DNA of 10,345 nt. It comes from CAYVBN01 sp964538565. Lineage in GTDB: Bacteria; Pseudomonadota; Alphaproteobacteria; Rhizobiales; Xanthobacteraceae. Location: contig CAZIGW010000246.1 of assembly GCA_964538565.1 (NCBI GenBank), forward strand, positions 1 through 10,345, in the 5' to 3' direction. The position numbers and the translations under genes are program-made. The notes under the pieces are model-generated. The model searched no databases and was not told the DNA's origin. It was given only the letters and a program-made list of their open reading frames with translations. This document shows positions 1 to 6,105 of the stretch, one piece after another. How positions within the stretch are numbered: the stretch's first letter is position 1; each line of letters starts with the position of its first letter.

Positions 1-283
1 TAGCCGCGCCGGCGGCCTCGATCACCCGCAGCGCGATGTCGCCGGTGCCGCCGGCGACGTCGATCAGCGCGAAGGGGTGTCCGCCGCGCGGCGGGTTGAC
101 GGCGGTGACGAGCGCGTTCTTCCAGGCGCGGTGAAGACCGCCCGACATCAAGTCGTTCATCAGGTCGTAGCGCCGCGCCACCGAGTGGAACACGTCGTCG
201 ACGAGGGATTGCTTGTCGTCGAGGTCGACCGTGCGAAAGCCGAAATGCGTGGCACGGGCGCGGGTGGATTCGGGCATCTGCAT
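1..283 (-). CDS. ubiE: UbiE/COQ5-type quinone methyltransferase, N-terminal part (partial)
   Basis: The minus strand encodes about 94 residues beginning MQMPESTRARATHFGF and running off the left edge without a stop. It contains VARRYDLMNDLMSGGLHRAWK (about 35-55), typical of the UbiE N-terminus. It also contains DVAGGTGD (75-82), the glycine-rich SAM-binding motif I. UbiE is the cytoplasmic SAM-dependent C-methyltransferase that methylates the demethoxy-benzoquinol (or demethylmenaquinol) ring during ubiquinone or menaquinone synthesis. The start is the ATG at 283-281; a second ATG two codons in (277-275) is possible, and neither has a strong ribosome binding site. It diverges from mutM, the arrangement usual in Rhizobiales. 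The catalytic C-terminal half lies outside the window, so completeness cannot be judged. Confidence 0.9.
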   Translation of the reverse strand, partial: MQMPESTRARATHFGFRTVDLDDKQSLVDDVFHSVARRYDLMNDLMSGGLHRAWKNALVTAVNPPRGGHPFALIDVAGGTGDIALRVIEAAGAA

Positions 284-482
284 CGTCCGTTTGGCGCCCG
301 GACCATAGCCTGACGGGTGGGCGGGCGCCACCGCGCGGCGGGCGCGGGCCGCGGGCGTACCGGGCCGGCCGGCGGCGTGGTTAACACCCGCCGACCGCGG
401 CGCCCTTGGTCCGGCCTACGCGCCACGCAAACACGCTTTGCTGTCGGTGCCCGGGCAGCTAAGGAAGGGCGACGGACACACC
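284..482. promoter_or_regulatory. ubiE-mutM divergent intergenic region
   Basis: This 199-bp, very GC-rich spacer separates two divergent genes and so should hold promoters for both. I see no convincing -35/-10 pair. The only AT-rich spot is GTTAA at 380-384, which forms the loop of an imperfect hairpin: GGCGGCGTG (371-379) pairs with CACCCGCC (385-392) with one bulged C. AAGGAAGG (461-468) is a Shine-Dalgarno-like sequence about 14 bases before the mutM ATG. Both roles are inferences. Confidence 0.35.
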
Positions 483-1364
483 ATGCCGGAATTGCCTGAA
501 GTCGAGACGGTGCGGCGCGGGCTCGAGCCCGCCATGCAGGACGCGCGCTTTCGCAAGGTGGAGGCGCGGCGGCCCGACCAGCGCTTTCCGTTGCCGAAGG
601 AGTTCGTCAAACGGCTCGAAGGCAAGACGGTCACCGGATTGGGACGGCGCGCCAAGTACCTCCTCGCCGACCTGTCTTCGGGCGACGTTCTGCTGATGCA
701 CCTCGGCATGTCGGGCTCGTTCCGGGTCGCCGAAGAGGGCCGGGAGAGGATGCCGGGCGACTTTCATCACGAGCGTTCGCGCGCGCGGAATCACGACCAT
801 GTCGTCTTCCACATGTCGTCGGGCGCGGTCATCACCTTCAACGACCCGCGCCGCTTCGGCTTCATGAAGATCGTGCCGCGCGCCGAGCTCGCGCGCGATC
901 CGCTGATGCGGGCGCTCGGTCCCGAGCCGCTCGGCAACGAATTCGACGCCGCGATGCTGGCGCGCGCCTGCCGGGCCAAGAAGACGAGCCTCAAGGCGGC
1001 GCTGTCGGATCAGAAAGTCGTCGCCGGGTTGGGCAACATCTACGTGTGCGAGGCCTTGCATCGCGCGCGCCTCTCGCCCAAACGCTCCGCCTCGACGCTG
1101 GCGACGCGCACGGGCGCGCCGACCGAGGCCGCCGTGCGGCTGGTCGATGCGATCAAGGCGGTGCTCGCGGACGCGATCCGCGCCGGCGGCTCCTCGCTGC
1201 GCGACCATCGGCTCACCACCGGCGAACTCGGCTATTTCCAGCACCACTTCCGGGTCTACGATCGAGAGGGCGAGCCGTGCGTGACGCCGGGCTGCAAGGG
1301 CCGGGTGAAACGCATTGTGCAGGGCGGCCGCTCGACCTTCTACTGCCCGACCTGCCAGAAGTGA
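483..1364 (+). CDS. mutM: Formamidopyrimidine-DNA glycosylase (MutM/Fpg)
   Basis: This 293-residue protein is a bifunctional base-excision repair enzyme that removes 8-oxoguanine and formamidopyrimidines and cleaves the abasic site. The ATG at 483 is chosen because it yields M-PELPEVETVRRGLEP. Pro2 (the Schiff-base nucleophile after Met removal) and Glu3 are catalytic and must sit at the N-terminus, so an upstream start is excluded. Lys58 (in RRAKYLL) matches the conserved catalytic lysine. The helix-two-turn-helix region is the stretch around VVAGLGNIYVCEALHRA. The C-terminal zinc finger has Cys266, Cys271, Cys288 and Cys291 (C-x4-C-x16-C-x2-C) with the DNA-contacting GGRSTFYC. It is longer than the roughly 270-residue E. 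coli enzyme because of an insertion near residues 82-98, as is usual in alphaproteobacteria. It lies 110 bp upstream of the hydratase gene on the same strand. Confidence 0.97.
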   Translation: MPELPEVETVRRGLEPAMQDARFRKVEARRPDQRFPLPKEFVKRLEGKTVTGLGRRAKYLLADLSSGDVLLMHLGMSGSFRVAEEGRERMPGDFHHERSRARNHDHVVFHMSSGAVITFNDPRRFGFMKIVPRAELARDPLMRALGPEPLGNEFDAAMLARACRAKKTSLKAALSDQKVVAGLGNIYVCEALHRARLSPKRSASTLATRTGAPTEAAVRLVDAIKAVLADAIRAGGSSLRDHRLTTGELGYFQHHFRVYDREGEPCVTPGCKGRVKRIVQGGRSTFYCPTCQK

Positions 1365-1474
1365 GGGCGGCGCGCGGGCGCCTCGTCGCGTCCGGCGCGG
1401 GCGTTGCGCGGCGCGGGCGTCTCGGCTACGCCAGGGAGCGTCGCCCCGCAAACCTTTCCGGCGGAACGGTCCCC
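1365..1474. other. mutM-hydratase intergenic spacer with short direct repeats
   Basis: This 110-bp GC-rich spacer contains GGCGCGGGCGT twice (1394-1404 and 1410-1420) and a related GCGCGGGCG just before them (about 1373-1381). No clear terminator or promoter is visible. The next gene has only a weak ribosome binding site (GGCGGAAC, about 1461-1468), so co-transcription with mutM is possible but not shown. Confidence 0.3.
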
Positions 1475-2248
1475 ATGGCCCACGAAAACATCCTCGTCGA
1501 GACCAAAGGCAAGGTGGGCATCATTCGCCTCCACCGGCCGCAGGTGCTCAACGCGCTCAATGCGGCGCTCATCGGCGAACTCAATGCCGCGATGGACACG
1601 TTCGAGGCCGATTCCGGGATCATCTGCATCGTCATCACCGGATCGGAAAAGGCGTTCGCGGCGGGCGCCGACATCAAGGAGATGGCGGACAAGACCTTTA
1701 CCGAGGTTTTTCTCGGCGATCTCGTCGCCACCTGGGACCGCGTTGCGCGCGCGCGCAAGCCGGTCATCGCGGCGGTCGCGGGCTTTGCGCTCGGCGGCGG
1801 TTGCGAGCTCGCCATGCAGTGCGATCTCATCATCGCGGCTGACAACGCGAAGTTCGGCCAGCCGGAGATCAAGCTCGGCGTCATTCCGGGGATCGGCGGA
1901 ACGCAGCGCCTCACGCACGCGATCGGCAAGGCGAAGGCGATGGACCTCTGCCTGACCGGTCGCATGATGGACGCGGCCGAGGCGGAGCGCTGCGGGCTCG
2001 TCGCCCGCGTCGTGCCGCTCGCCGATCTCATGCACGAAGCCATAAAGCTCGCCGAGGCGATTTCCGCCATGTCGCTGCCGGCCCTGATGGCCGCCAAGGA
2101 GGCGATCAATCACGCGTTCGAGACCTCGCTCGCCGACGGCATCCGGTTCGAACGGCGGATCTTCCACGCACTGTTCGCCACCGAGGACCAGAAGGAAGGC
2201 ATGGCGGCCTTCATCGAGAAGCGTCCGCCGCAGTTCAAGCACAAATGA
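1475..2248 (+). CDS. Enoyl-CoA hydratase (crotonase family)
   Basis: This 257-residue crotonase-fold enzyme probably hydrates trans-2-enoyl-CoA to 3-hydroxyacyl-CoA in beta-oxidation. The ATG at 1475 gives MAHENILVETKGKVGIIRLHRP, aligning with the usual N-terminus. KAFAAGADIKEM (59-70) carries oxyanion-hole Ala65. ALGGGCELAMQCD (105-117) carries oxyanion Gly108 and catalytic Glu111. FGQPEIKLG (127-135) carries the second catalytic glutamate, Glu131. Both glutamates and the spacing match mitochondrial ECHS1-type hydratases, supporting true hydratase activity over a diverged crotonase. The C-terminus (ending RPPQFKHK) is also typical. The gene follows mutM, as in many Rhizobiales, but the usual downstream rpsT and dnaA are absent. 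Its TGA overlaps the first base pairs of the repeat array. Exact substrate chain length cannot be told from sequence. Confidence 0.93.
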   Translation: MAHENILVETKGKVGIIRLHRPQVLNALNAALIGELNAAMDTFEADSGIICIVITGSEKAFAAGADIKEMADKTFTEVFLGDLVATWDRVARARKPVIAAVAGFALGGGCELAMQCDLIIAADNAKFGQPEIKLGVIPGIGGTQRLTHAIGKAKAMDLCLTGRMMDAAEAERCGLVARVVPLADLMHEAIKLAEAISAMSLPALMAAKEAINHAFETSLADGIRFERRIFHALFATEDQKEGMAAFIEKRPPQFKHK

Positions 2249-2504
2249 GCATGATCCCGAAAAGTGGGCACCGGTTTTCGGACGAGATCATGCTCCAGCC
2301 AAGACGCGCAAGATCCCGAAAAGTGGGCACCGGTTTTCGGACGAGATCATGCTCCAGCCAAGACGCGCATGATCCCGAAAAGTGGGCACCGGTTTTCGGA
2401 CGAGATCATGCTCCAGCCAAGGCGCGCGTGATCCCGAAAGGTGGGCACCGGTTTTCGGACGAGATCATGCTCCAGCCAAGGCGCGCGTGATCGCGAAAGG
2501 TGGG
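2247..2504. repeat. Tandem array of a 59-bp palindromic repeat (four full units plus a fragment)
   Basis: Units begin at 2247, 2306, 2365, 2424 and 2483, a strict 59-bp period. Each is a 49-bp imperfect palindrome followed by a 10-bp linker (CAGCCAAGAC or CAGCCAAGGC). In unit 1 the outer arms GAGCATGATC (2247-2256) and GATCATGCTC (2286-2295) are perfectly complementary; inner arms CCGAAAA and TTTTCGG flank GTGGGCACCGG. Units 2-4 keep the right arm but change the left one (GCGCAAGATC, GCGCATGATC, GCGCGTGATC). Unit 5 stops matching after GGTGGG near 2504. The array fills the gap between two convergent genes and could act as a bidirectional terminator. The sequence resembles the dispersed palindromic element common in Rhizobiales genomes, which I recall but could not search. 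Reading frames through it are artefacts: 59 is not a multiple of 3, so the phase shifts each unit. Confidence 0.95.
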
Positions 2505-2518
2505 GATCTGTCCGACTT

Positions 2519-3904
2519 TCAGTCGCGCACGCAGATCACCCGCACGACGGATCGCTTGGCGACATCCGGTCCGATGGCGCCGGAGCGCGCGGCAGCGATT
2601 TTCTGGCGGGCGAGAAACCGCCGGATCGCCTCGGCCGGGACGATTTCGGCCGTCGCGCCCTCCGGCGGGCCCGCGACCACGGCCGGGCCCATGCGCACCA
2701 TGCCGACGACGCGGTTGCCGACGATCGCGGCGGCGCCGGAAAATCCGGCAGCCGGCGCCGGCGCGATCGTGACTGTCGAGCCGCTCGTACCGTTCAGGCG
2801 CGCAGAGATGGTCGAGACGGCATCGCCGCCCGCCTGCGTCTTCGGATCGGGGACGCCGACGAGCGTGACGTCGGCGGAACGCGAGTCGTCGGCGAGCGTC
2901 AGCGGCTCGACGGCGCGCGCGCCGTAGACGCGCAGCAGCGCGAGACCGGTCGCCTCCTCCTCGGCGATGCGCACGGCGTCGCCGAAGCCGGCCGCCACGA
3001 CGATGCGGCAATCCTCTACCGCCGCCCGGTCGGTGAGAATATCGCCGGCGGCGCTGACGAACATTCCGGACGCATAGTCGACCTTGCGCCGGACCGGCGC
3101 ACCGGCGGCGAGCTGATCGGCGGTCGGGAACGGCGTGAACGCGCTCGACATGGCGACGGCCACCGGATCCATGATGCCCTCGGTCGCCTGATCGTAGAGG
3201 ATCCTGATGCCGCGCACCTCCTGACCGTCGGTACCGGCCCGCACGTAGAATTTTTTCAGGCCCTGCATCCCGGAGACGACGAAGAAATCCGGCCGGAGCA
3301 CGTTGTATTCGACCCGTCGCCCGGAGGGCTCCTTGCGCTCGCGCTCGTAGACGCTCGCGAGCGTCGCCCCGGGCGCATTCACGCGGAAGCTTTCCACCTG
3401 GATCTCGCCGTGCGCCGCGCGCCAGCGGCTGCCGTTCGGGTTGCGTGTCATCTGCGGCACGAGGCGGGTCGGCAGCCCGAGCCGCATACCGGTCGCCTCG
3501 TCGTTGACGACGCGCCAGCCGACCGCCTCCTGCCTGGCGCGGGCGCTGGTCGCGAGCGCGCTGCGTTCCGGCGGCGTGAGCACGCCGCTCTCTCGGCCGC
3601 CGTTGCGCTTCTGGAACGCCTTGACGGCCGCAACGGCGCGGTCGTTGAAGTCGCCGTTGGCGAGACCGTTGAAGTCGCCGGTCCAGATCAGATCGGATTG
3701 GATGGCGATGCGATCGGCCGCCGGCATGCGCGCGTAGGTGTTGCGCGCGGGCGCGTCGCCTCGCGGCTTTCCGGCTTGTGCCCGCGCGGCCGGACGCTTG
3801 GCGAATTTCGAAGCATGCGGCTTGCCGTCGGTCTGCGCAAGGGCGGGCGGGACGGCGAGGGCGATTGAACCGAGAACGAGCAGCGCGGCGGCGAGGATTC
3901 TCAT
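2519..3904 (-). CDS. Secreted trypsin-like (S1/HtrA-fold) protein with peptidoglycan-binding-like domain, probably catalytically dead
   Basis: This 461-residue exported protein begins MRILAAALLVLGSIALAVPPALA, a clear Sec signal peptide probably cleaved near residue 23. The ATG at 3904 is preferred over an ATG 13 codons upstream because the signal peptide starts there and AGGAAGAG lies just before it. Residues about 64-118 (GDFNGLANGDFNDRAVAAVKAFQKRNG) resemble a peptidoglycan_binding_1-type module. About 275-430 resemble a trypsin-like fold: ASGMFVSAAGDILTD (278-292) matches the segment that normally reads GSGF.VS..G.I.TN..HV. The His position is Ala (TDRAAV), the usual DLALL Asp is Gly (TGLALL, 319-324), while Ser389 survives in GFSGAAA. 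Cys299 and Cys458 are the only cysteines and might form a disulfide. It probably works as a periplasmic binding or scaffold protein; that is inference. It converges on the hydratase and diverges from the MoeB-like gene. Confidence 0.8.
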   Translation of the reverse strand: MRILAAALLVLGSIALAVPPALAQTDGKPHASKFAKRPAARAQAGKPRGDAPARNTYARMPAADRIAIQSDLIWTGDFNGLANGDFNDRAVAAVKAFQKRNGGRESGVLTPPERSALATSARARQEAVGWRVVNDEATGMRLGLPTRLVPQMTRNPNGSRWRAAHGEIQVESFRVNAPGATLASVYERERKEPSGRRVEYNVLRPDFFVVSGMQGLKKFYVRAGTDGQEVRGIRILYDQATEGIMDPVAVAMSSAFTPFPTADQLAAGAPVRRKVDYASGMFVSAAGDILTDRAAVEDCRIVVAAGFGDAVRIAEEEATGLALLRVYGARAVEPLTLADDSRSADVTLVGVPDPKTQAGGDAVSTISARLNGTSGSTVTIAPAPAAGFSGAAAIVGNRVVGMVRMGPAVVAGPPEGATAEIVPAEAIRRFLARQKIAAARSGAIGPDVAKRSVVRVICVRD

Positions 3905-4037
3905 GCGCTCTTCCTGCCGTTGGTCACGGGACCGAACGGTCAAGTTATGCCAACCATCGGATGGTGCAACGGTCGCCGCCTTTCTGCGCCGATCGGCGGT
4001 GTTGCGCCGCGCCCGGCGTCAGGATAGCACCTGCGGC
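3905..4037. promoter_or_regulatory. Divergent intergenic region with a short dyad
   Basis: This 133-bp spacer lies between the trypsin-like gene (-) and the MoeB-like gene (+). It contains a perfect inverted repeat, ACCAT-CGG-ATGGT (3953-3965), which could be an operator half-site pair or chance. On the minus strand, TTGCAC (3969-3964) followed by CATAAC is a weak -35/-10 candidate with a short 14-bp spacer. AGGA at 4021-4024 may be the MoeB-side ribosome binding site. Confidence 0.25.
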
Positions 4038-4838
4038 ATGCTGAGCTCAGAAGAACTCGAGCGCTATGCCCGCCACATCGTGCTGCGCGAGGTGGGCGGG
4101 CCCGGACAGGCCGCGCTCAAGCGCGCGCGCGTGCTGGTGATCGGTGCCGGCGGACTCGGCGCGCCGGTGCTGCTGTATCTCGCCGCCGCCGGCGTCGGCA
4201 CGCTGGGCGTCGTCGACGACGACGTCGTCTCGCTCTCCAATCTCCAGCGCCAGGTGATCCACGCGACGCCGGACCTCGACCGCCCCAAGGTGGAAAGCGC
4301 TTCGGACGCCATCAGGCGGCTCAATCCGCATGTGCGCGTCGACACGCACAACACGCGCATCACCGTCGCGAATGCGATCGAGTTGATCTCGCGCTACGAC
4401 CTCGTCGCCGACGGATCCGACAATTTCGCCACGCGCTATCTCGTGTCCGACGCCTGCTTCCTCGCCAGGCGCCCGCTGGTGACGGCTGCGCTCGGCATTT
4501 TCGACGGAACCCTGACGACCATCCGGGCGCACGAACGCGGCGCCGAGGGGAGGCCCAACCCGACCTACCGGTGCCTGTTTCCCGAGCCGCCGCCGCCCGG
4601 CACCGTGCCGGCCTGCGCCGAAGCCGGCATCCTCGGCGCCTTCGCGGGCGTCATGGGCTCGCTGATGGCGGTCGAGGTCATTCGCGAGATCGTCGGCTTC
4701 GGGGAAGGTCTGGTGGGACGGCTGTTGATGGTCGACGCGCGGGCGATGCGCTTCGAGACCCTGGCGTACGCCTGGGATCCGGCCAATCCGCTGAACGGCG
4801 AGACACCCAGCATCCGCGATCTTTCGCTGCACGCGTGA
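4038..4838 (+). CDS. moeB: MoeB/ThiF-family adenylyltransferase (likely molybdopterin-synthase adenylyltransferase)
   Basis: This 266-residue E1-like enzyme adenylates the C-terminal glycine of a ubiquitin-like sulfur carrier, most likely MoaD in molybdenum cofactor synthesis; ThiS is the alternative. The ATG at 4038 gives MLSSEELERYARHIVLREVGG, the canonical MoeB N-terminus. GAGGLG (36-41) is the ATP-binding loop. Asp60 ends the next strand, SNLQRQ (67-72) supplies the conserved Arg71, and DGSDNFATRY (125-134) is the family motif. Cys193 in PACAEAG matches the conserved cysteine that in E. coli MoeB is not required for adenylation. The zinc-binding cysteines are mostly missing: the usual CYRC reads TYRC (only Cys179), and the C-terminal C-x2-C is absent (the tail is AWDPANPLNG). 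No molybdenum or thiamine genes lie alongside, so the partner protein is unproven. Confidence 0.85.
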   Translation: MLSSEELERYARHIVLREVGGPGQAALKRARVLVIGAGGLGAPVLLYLAAAGVGTLGVVDDDVVSLSNLQRQVIHATPDLDRPKVESASDAIRRLNPHVRVDTHNTRITVANAIELISRYDLVADGSDNFATRYLVSDACFLARRPLVTAALGIFDGTLTTIRAHERGAEGRPNPTYRCLFPEPPPPGTVPACAEAGILGAFAGVMGSLMAVEVIREIVGFGEGLVGRLLMVDARAMRFETLAYAWDPANPLNGETPSIRDLSLHA

Positions 4839-4864
4839 GCGGCGCGACGGCGCCGATCAGCGCC
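4839..4864. terminator. Short hairpin between convergent genes
   Basis: The 26-bp gap between convergent stop codons holds an inverted repeat, CGGCGC-GACG-GCGCCG (4840-4855), a 6-bp stem with a 4-base loop. There is no T-run on either side, so a simple intrinsic terminator is only a weak call. Confidence 0.35.
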
Positions 4865-5866
4865 CTACAACATCGACGGCAGCACGCGGTCGGGCGGACG
4901 ATGGCCGTCCATGAAGGTGCGGATGTTGATGATCACCTTCTCGCCCATGTCGACGCGGCCTTCGAGCGTCGCCGATCCCATGTGCGGCAGCAGCACCACC
5001 TTGCCGGAACGCGCGAGGCGCAGGAGTTTCGGTTTGACGGCGGGCTCGTGCTCGAACACGTCGAGCCCGGCGCCGGCGATCTCGCCCGCTTCGATCAGGC
5101 GGATCAGCGCGTTCTCGTCGATCACCTCGCCGCGCGCCGTGTTGACGATGTAGGCCTCCGGCCGCATGAGCCTGAGGCGGCGCGCGGACAGCAGGTGATA
5201 GGTCGCCGGCGTGTGCGGGCAGTTCACCGAGATGATGTCCATGCGGGCGAGCATCTGGTCGAGGCTTTCCCAGTAGGTCGCCTCGAGGGCTTCCTCGATG
5301 TGCGGCGCGACCCGCCGCCGGTTGTGATAGTGGATCTGCAGTCCAAATGCGCGCGCCCGGCGCGCCACAGCCTGCCCGATCCGTCCCATGCCGATGATGC
5401 CGAGGCGCTTGCCCCAAATGCGGTGGCCGAGCATCCAGGTCGGCGTCCACCCGCGCCACTCCTTCTCCTCGGTGAGAATGTTGGCGCCTTCGGCGAGCCG
5501 GCGCGGCACCGCGAGGATGAGCGCCATCGTCATGTCGGCGGTGTCCTCGGTGAGCACGCCCGGCGTGTTCGTTACCGTTATACCGCGCTGGAGAGCGGTC
5601 GCCACGTCGATGTTGTCGACGCCGTTGCCGAAATTGGCGATGAGCCGCAGCTGCTCGCCCGCCTGGCTGAGGACGGAGGCATCGATGCGGTCGGTGACCG
5701 TCGGCACGAGGACATCCGCGCTTTTCGCCGCCTCCGCAAGCTCGGCCTGACTCATCGGCCGATCCTCGAGATTGAGCCGCGTGTCGAACAACTCGCACAT
5801 GCGGGTCTCGACGCTGTCCGGCAGCTTGCGCGTGACGATGACAAGCGGCTTCTTGCGGTTCGGCAT
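4865..5866 (-). CDS. D-2-hydroxyacid dehydrogenase (glyoxylate/hydroxypyruvate reductase type)
   Basis: This 333-residue cytoplasmic oxidoreductase belongs to the D-isomer-specific 2-hydroxyacid dehydrogenase family. The Rossmann motif is GMGRIG (159-164). The catalytic triad is visible: Arg245 in VNTARGEVIDENAL, Glu274 in LDVFEHEP, and His295 in LLPHMGSAT. The substrate-loop motif NFGNGVDNID (78-87) is also present. The residues after the second Rossmann strand are YHNRRR (180-185), with no acidic residue and several arginines, which favours NADP(H) over NAD(H). This fits a glyoxylate/hydroxypyruvate reductase rather than a SerA-type phosphoglycerate dehydrogenase, and there is no C-terminal ACT domain. 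The start at 5866 (MPNRKKPLVIVTRKLP) is chosen because family similarity begins there and GAGGACGAGGAC precedes it; upstream in-frame sequence looks non-coding. Exact substrate is not determinable from sequence. Confidence 0.88.
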   Translation of the reverse strand: MPNRKKPLVIVTRKLPDSVETRMCELFDTRLNLEDRPMSQAELAEAAKSADVLVPTVTDRIDASVLSQAGEQLRLIANFGNGVDNIDVATALQRGITVTNTPGVLTEDTADMTMALILAVPRRLAEGANILTEEKEWRGWTPTWMLGHRIWGKRLGIIGMGRIGQAVARRARAFGLQIHYHNRRRVAPHIEEALEATYWESLDQMLARMDIISVNCPHTPATYHLLSARRLRLMRPEAYIVNTARGEVIDENALIRLIEAGEIAGAGLDVFEHEPAVKPKLLRLARSGKVVLLPHMGSATLEGRVDMGEKVIINIRTFMDGHRPPDRVLPSML

Positions 5867-6105
5867 GTCCTCGTCCTCGATTCCTCCTGCGGCGACCGGC
5901 GCGCGCGGAAGACGTGCCCTTAAATTTCTCTTTAACCGTGATGGCCGACACTGGCGCGTATCGCCGTCGGCACCGGTTCGTTTGGTAAAACAGGGCACTG
6001 TCTACCAGATGGCCGAGCCAACACAAAGCGCCCGGCGAGACGGCCGCTCCCGGCGGCTGCCCGGATCACCGCAAACTGGAGCGAAACGGACCTCGCGCAC
6101 GCCCC
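5867..6105. promoter_or_regulatory. Divergent intergenic region between dehydrogenase and SH3 protein genes
   Basis: This 239-bp spacer lies between divergent genes. Its one clearly AT-rich patch, CTTAAATTTCTCTTTAACC (about 5919-5937), is the likeliest place for promoter elements, but I cannot assign a specific -35/-10 pair. AGGAGG (minus strand, about 5882-5887) lies 15-20 bases upstream of the dehydrogenase start. No RNA gene or repeat is apparent. Confidence 0.3.

Noticed and set aside
459..1451. 330-codon minus-strand frame opposite mutM
   Set aside because: Antisense shadow; the plus strand has the full MutM motif set and the minus-strand protein has no recognisable domain.
2247..2504. 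CRISPR array
   Set aside because: Units are directly tandem with a nearly constant 10-bp linker, so there are no unique spacers, and no cas genes are nearby.
2245..2927. Open reading frames of 81 and 181 codons beginning in the repeat array (MIPKSGHRFSDEIMLQ-type peptides)
   Set aside because: They are translations of the 59-bp palindromic repeat; the period shifts phase each unit, and the longer one runs antisense through the trypsin-like gene. Such peptides are familiar false gene calls.
2441..3868. 475-codon plus-strand frame opposite the trypsin-like gene
   Set aside because: Composition (RRR, DGR, HDD runs) is that of a shadow frame, and the opposite strand has a signal peptide, a ribosome binding site and domain similarity.
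4857..6026. 389-codon minus-strand frame overlapping the hydroxyacid dehydrogenase in another phase
   Set aside because: It is an Arg/Ala/His-rich out-of-phase translation of the same DNA; the in-phase frame carries all dehydrogenase motifs.
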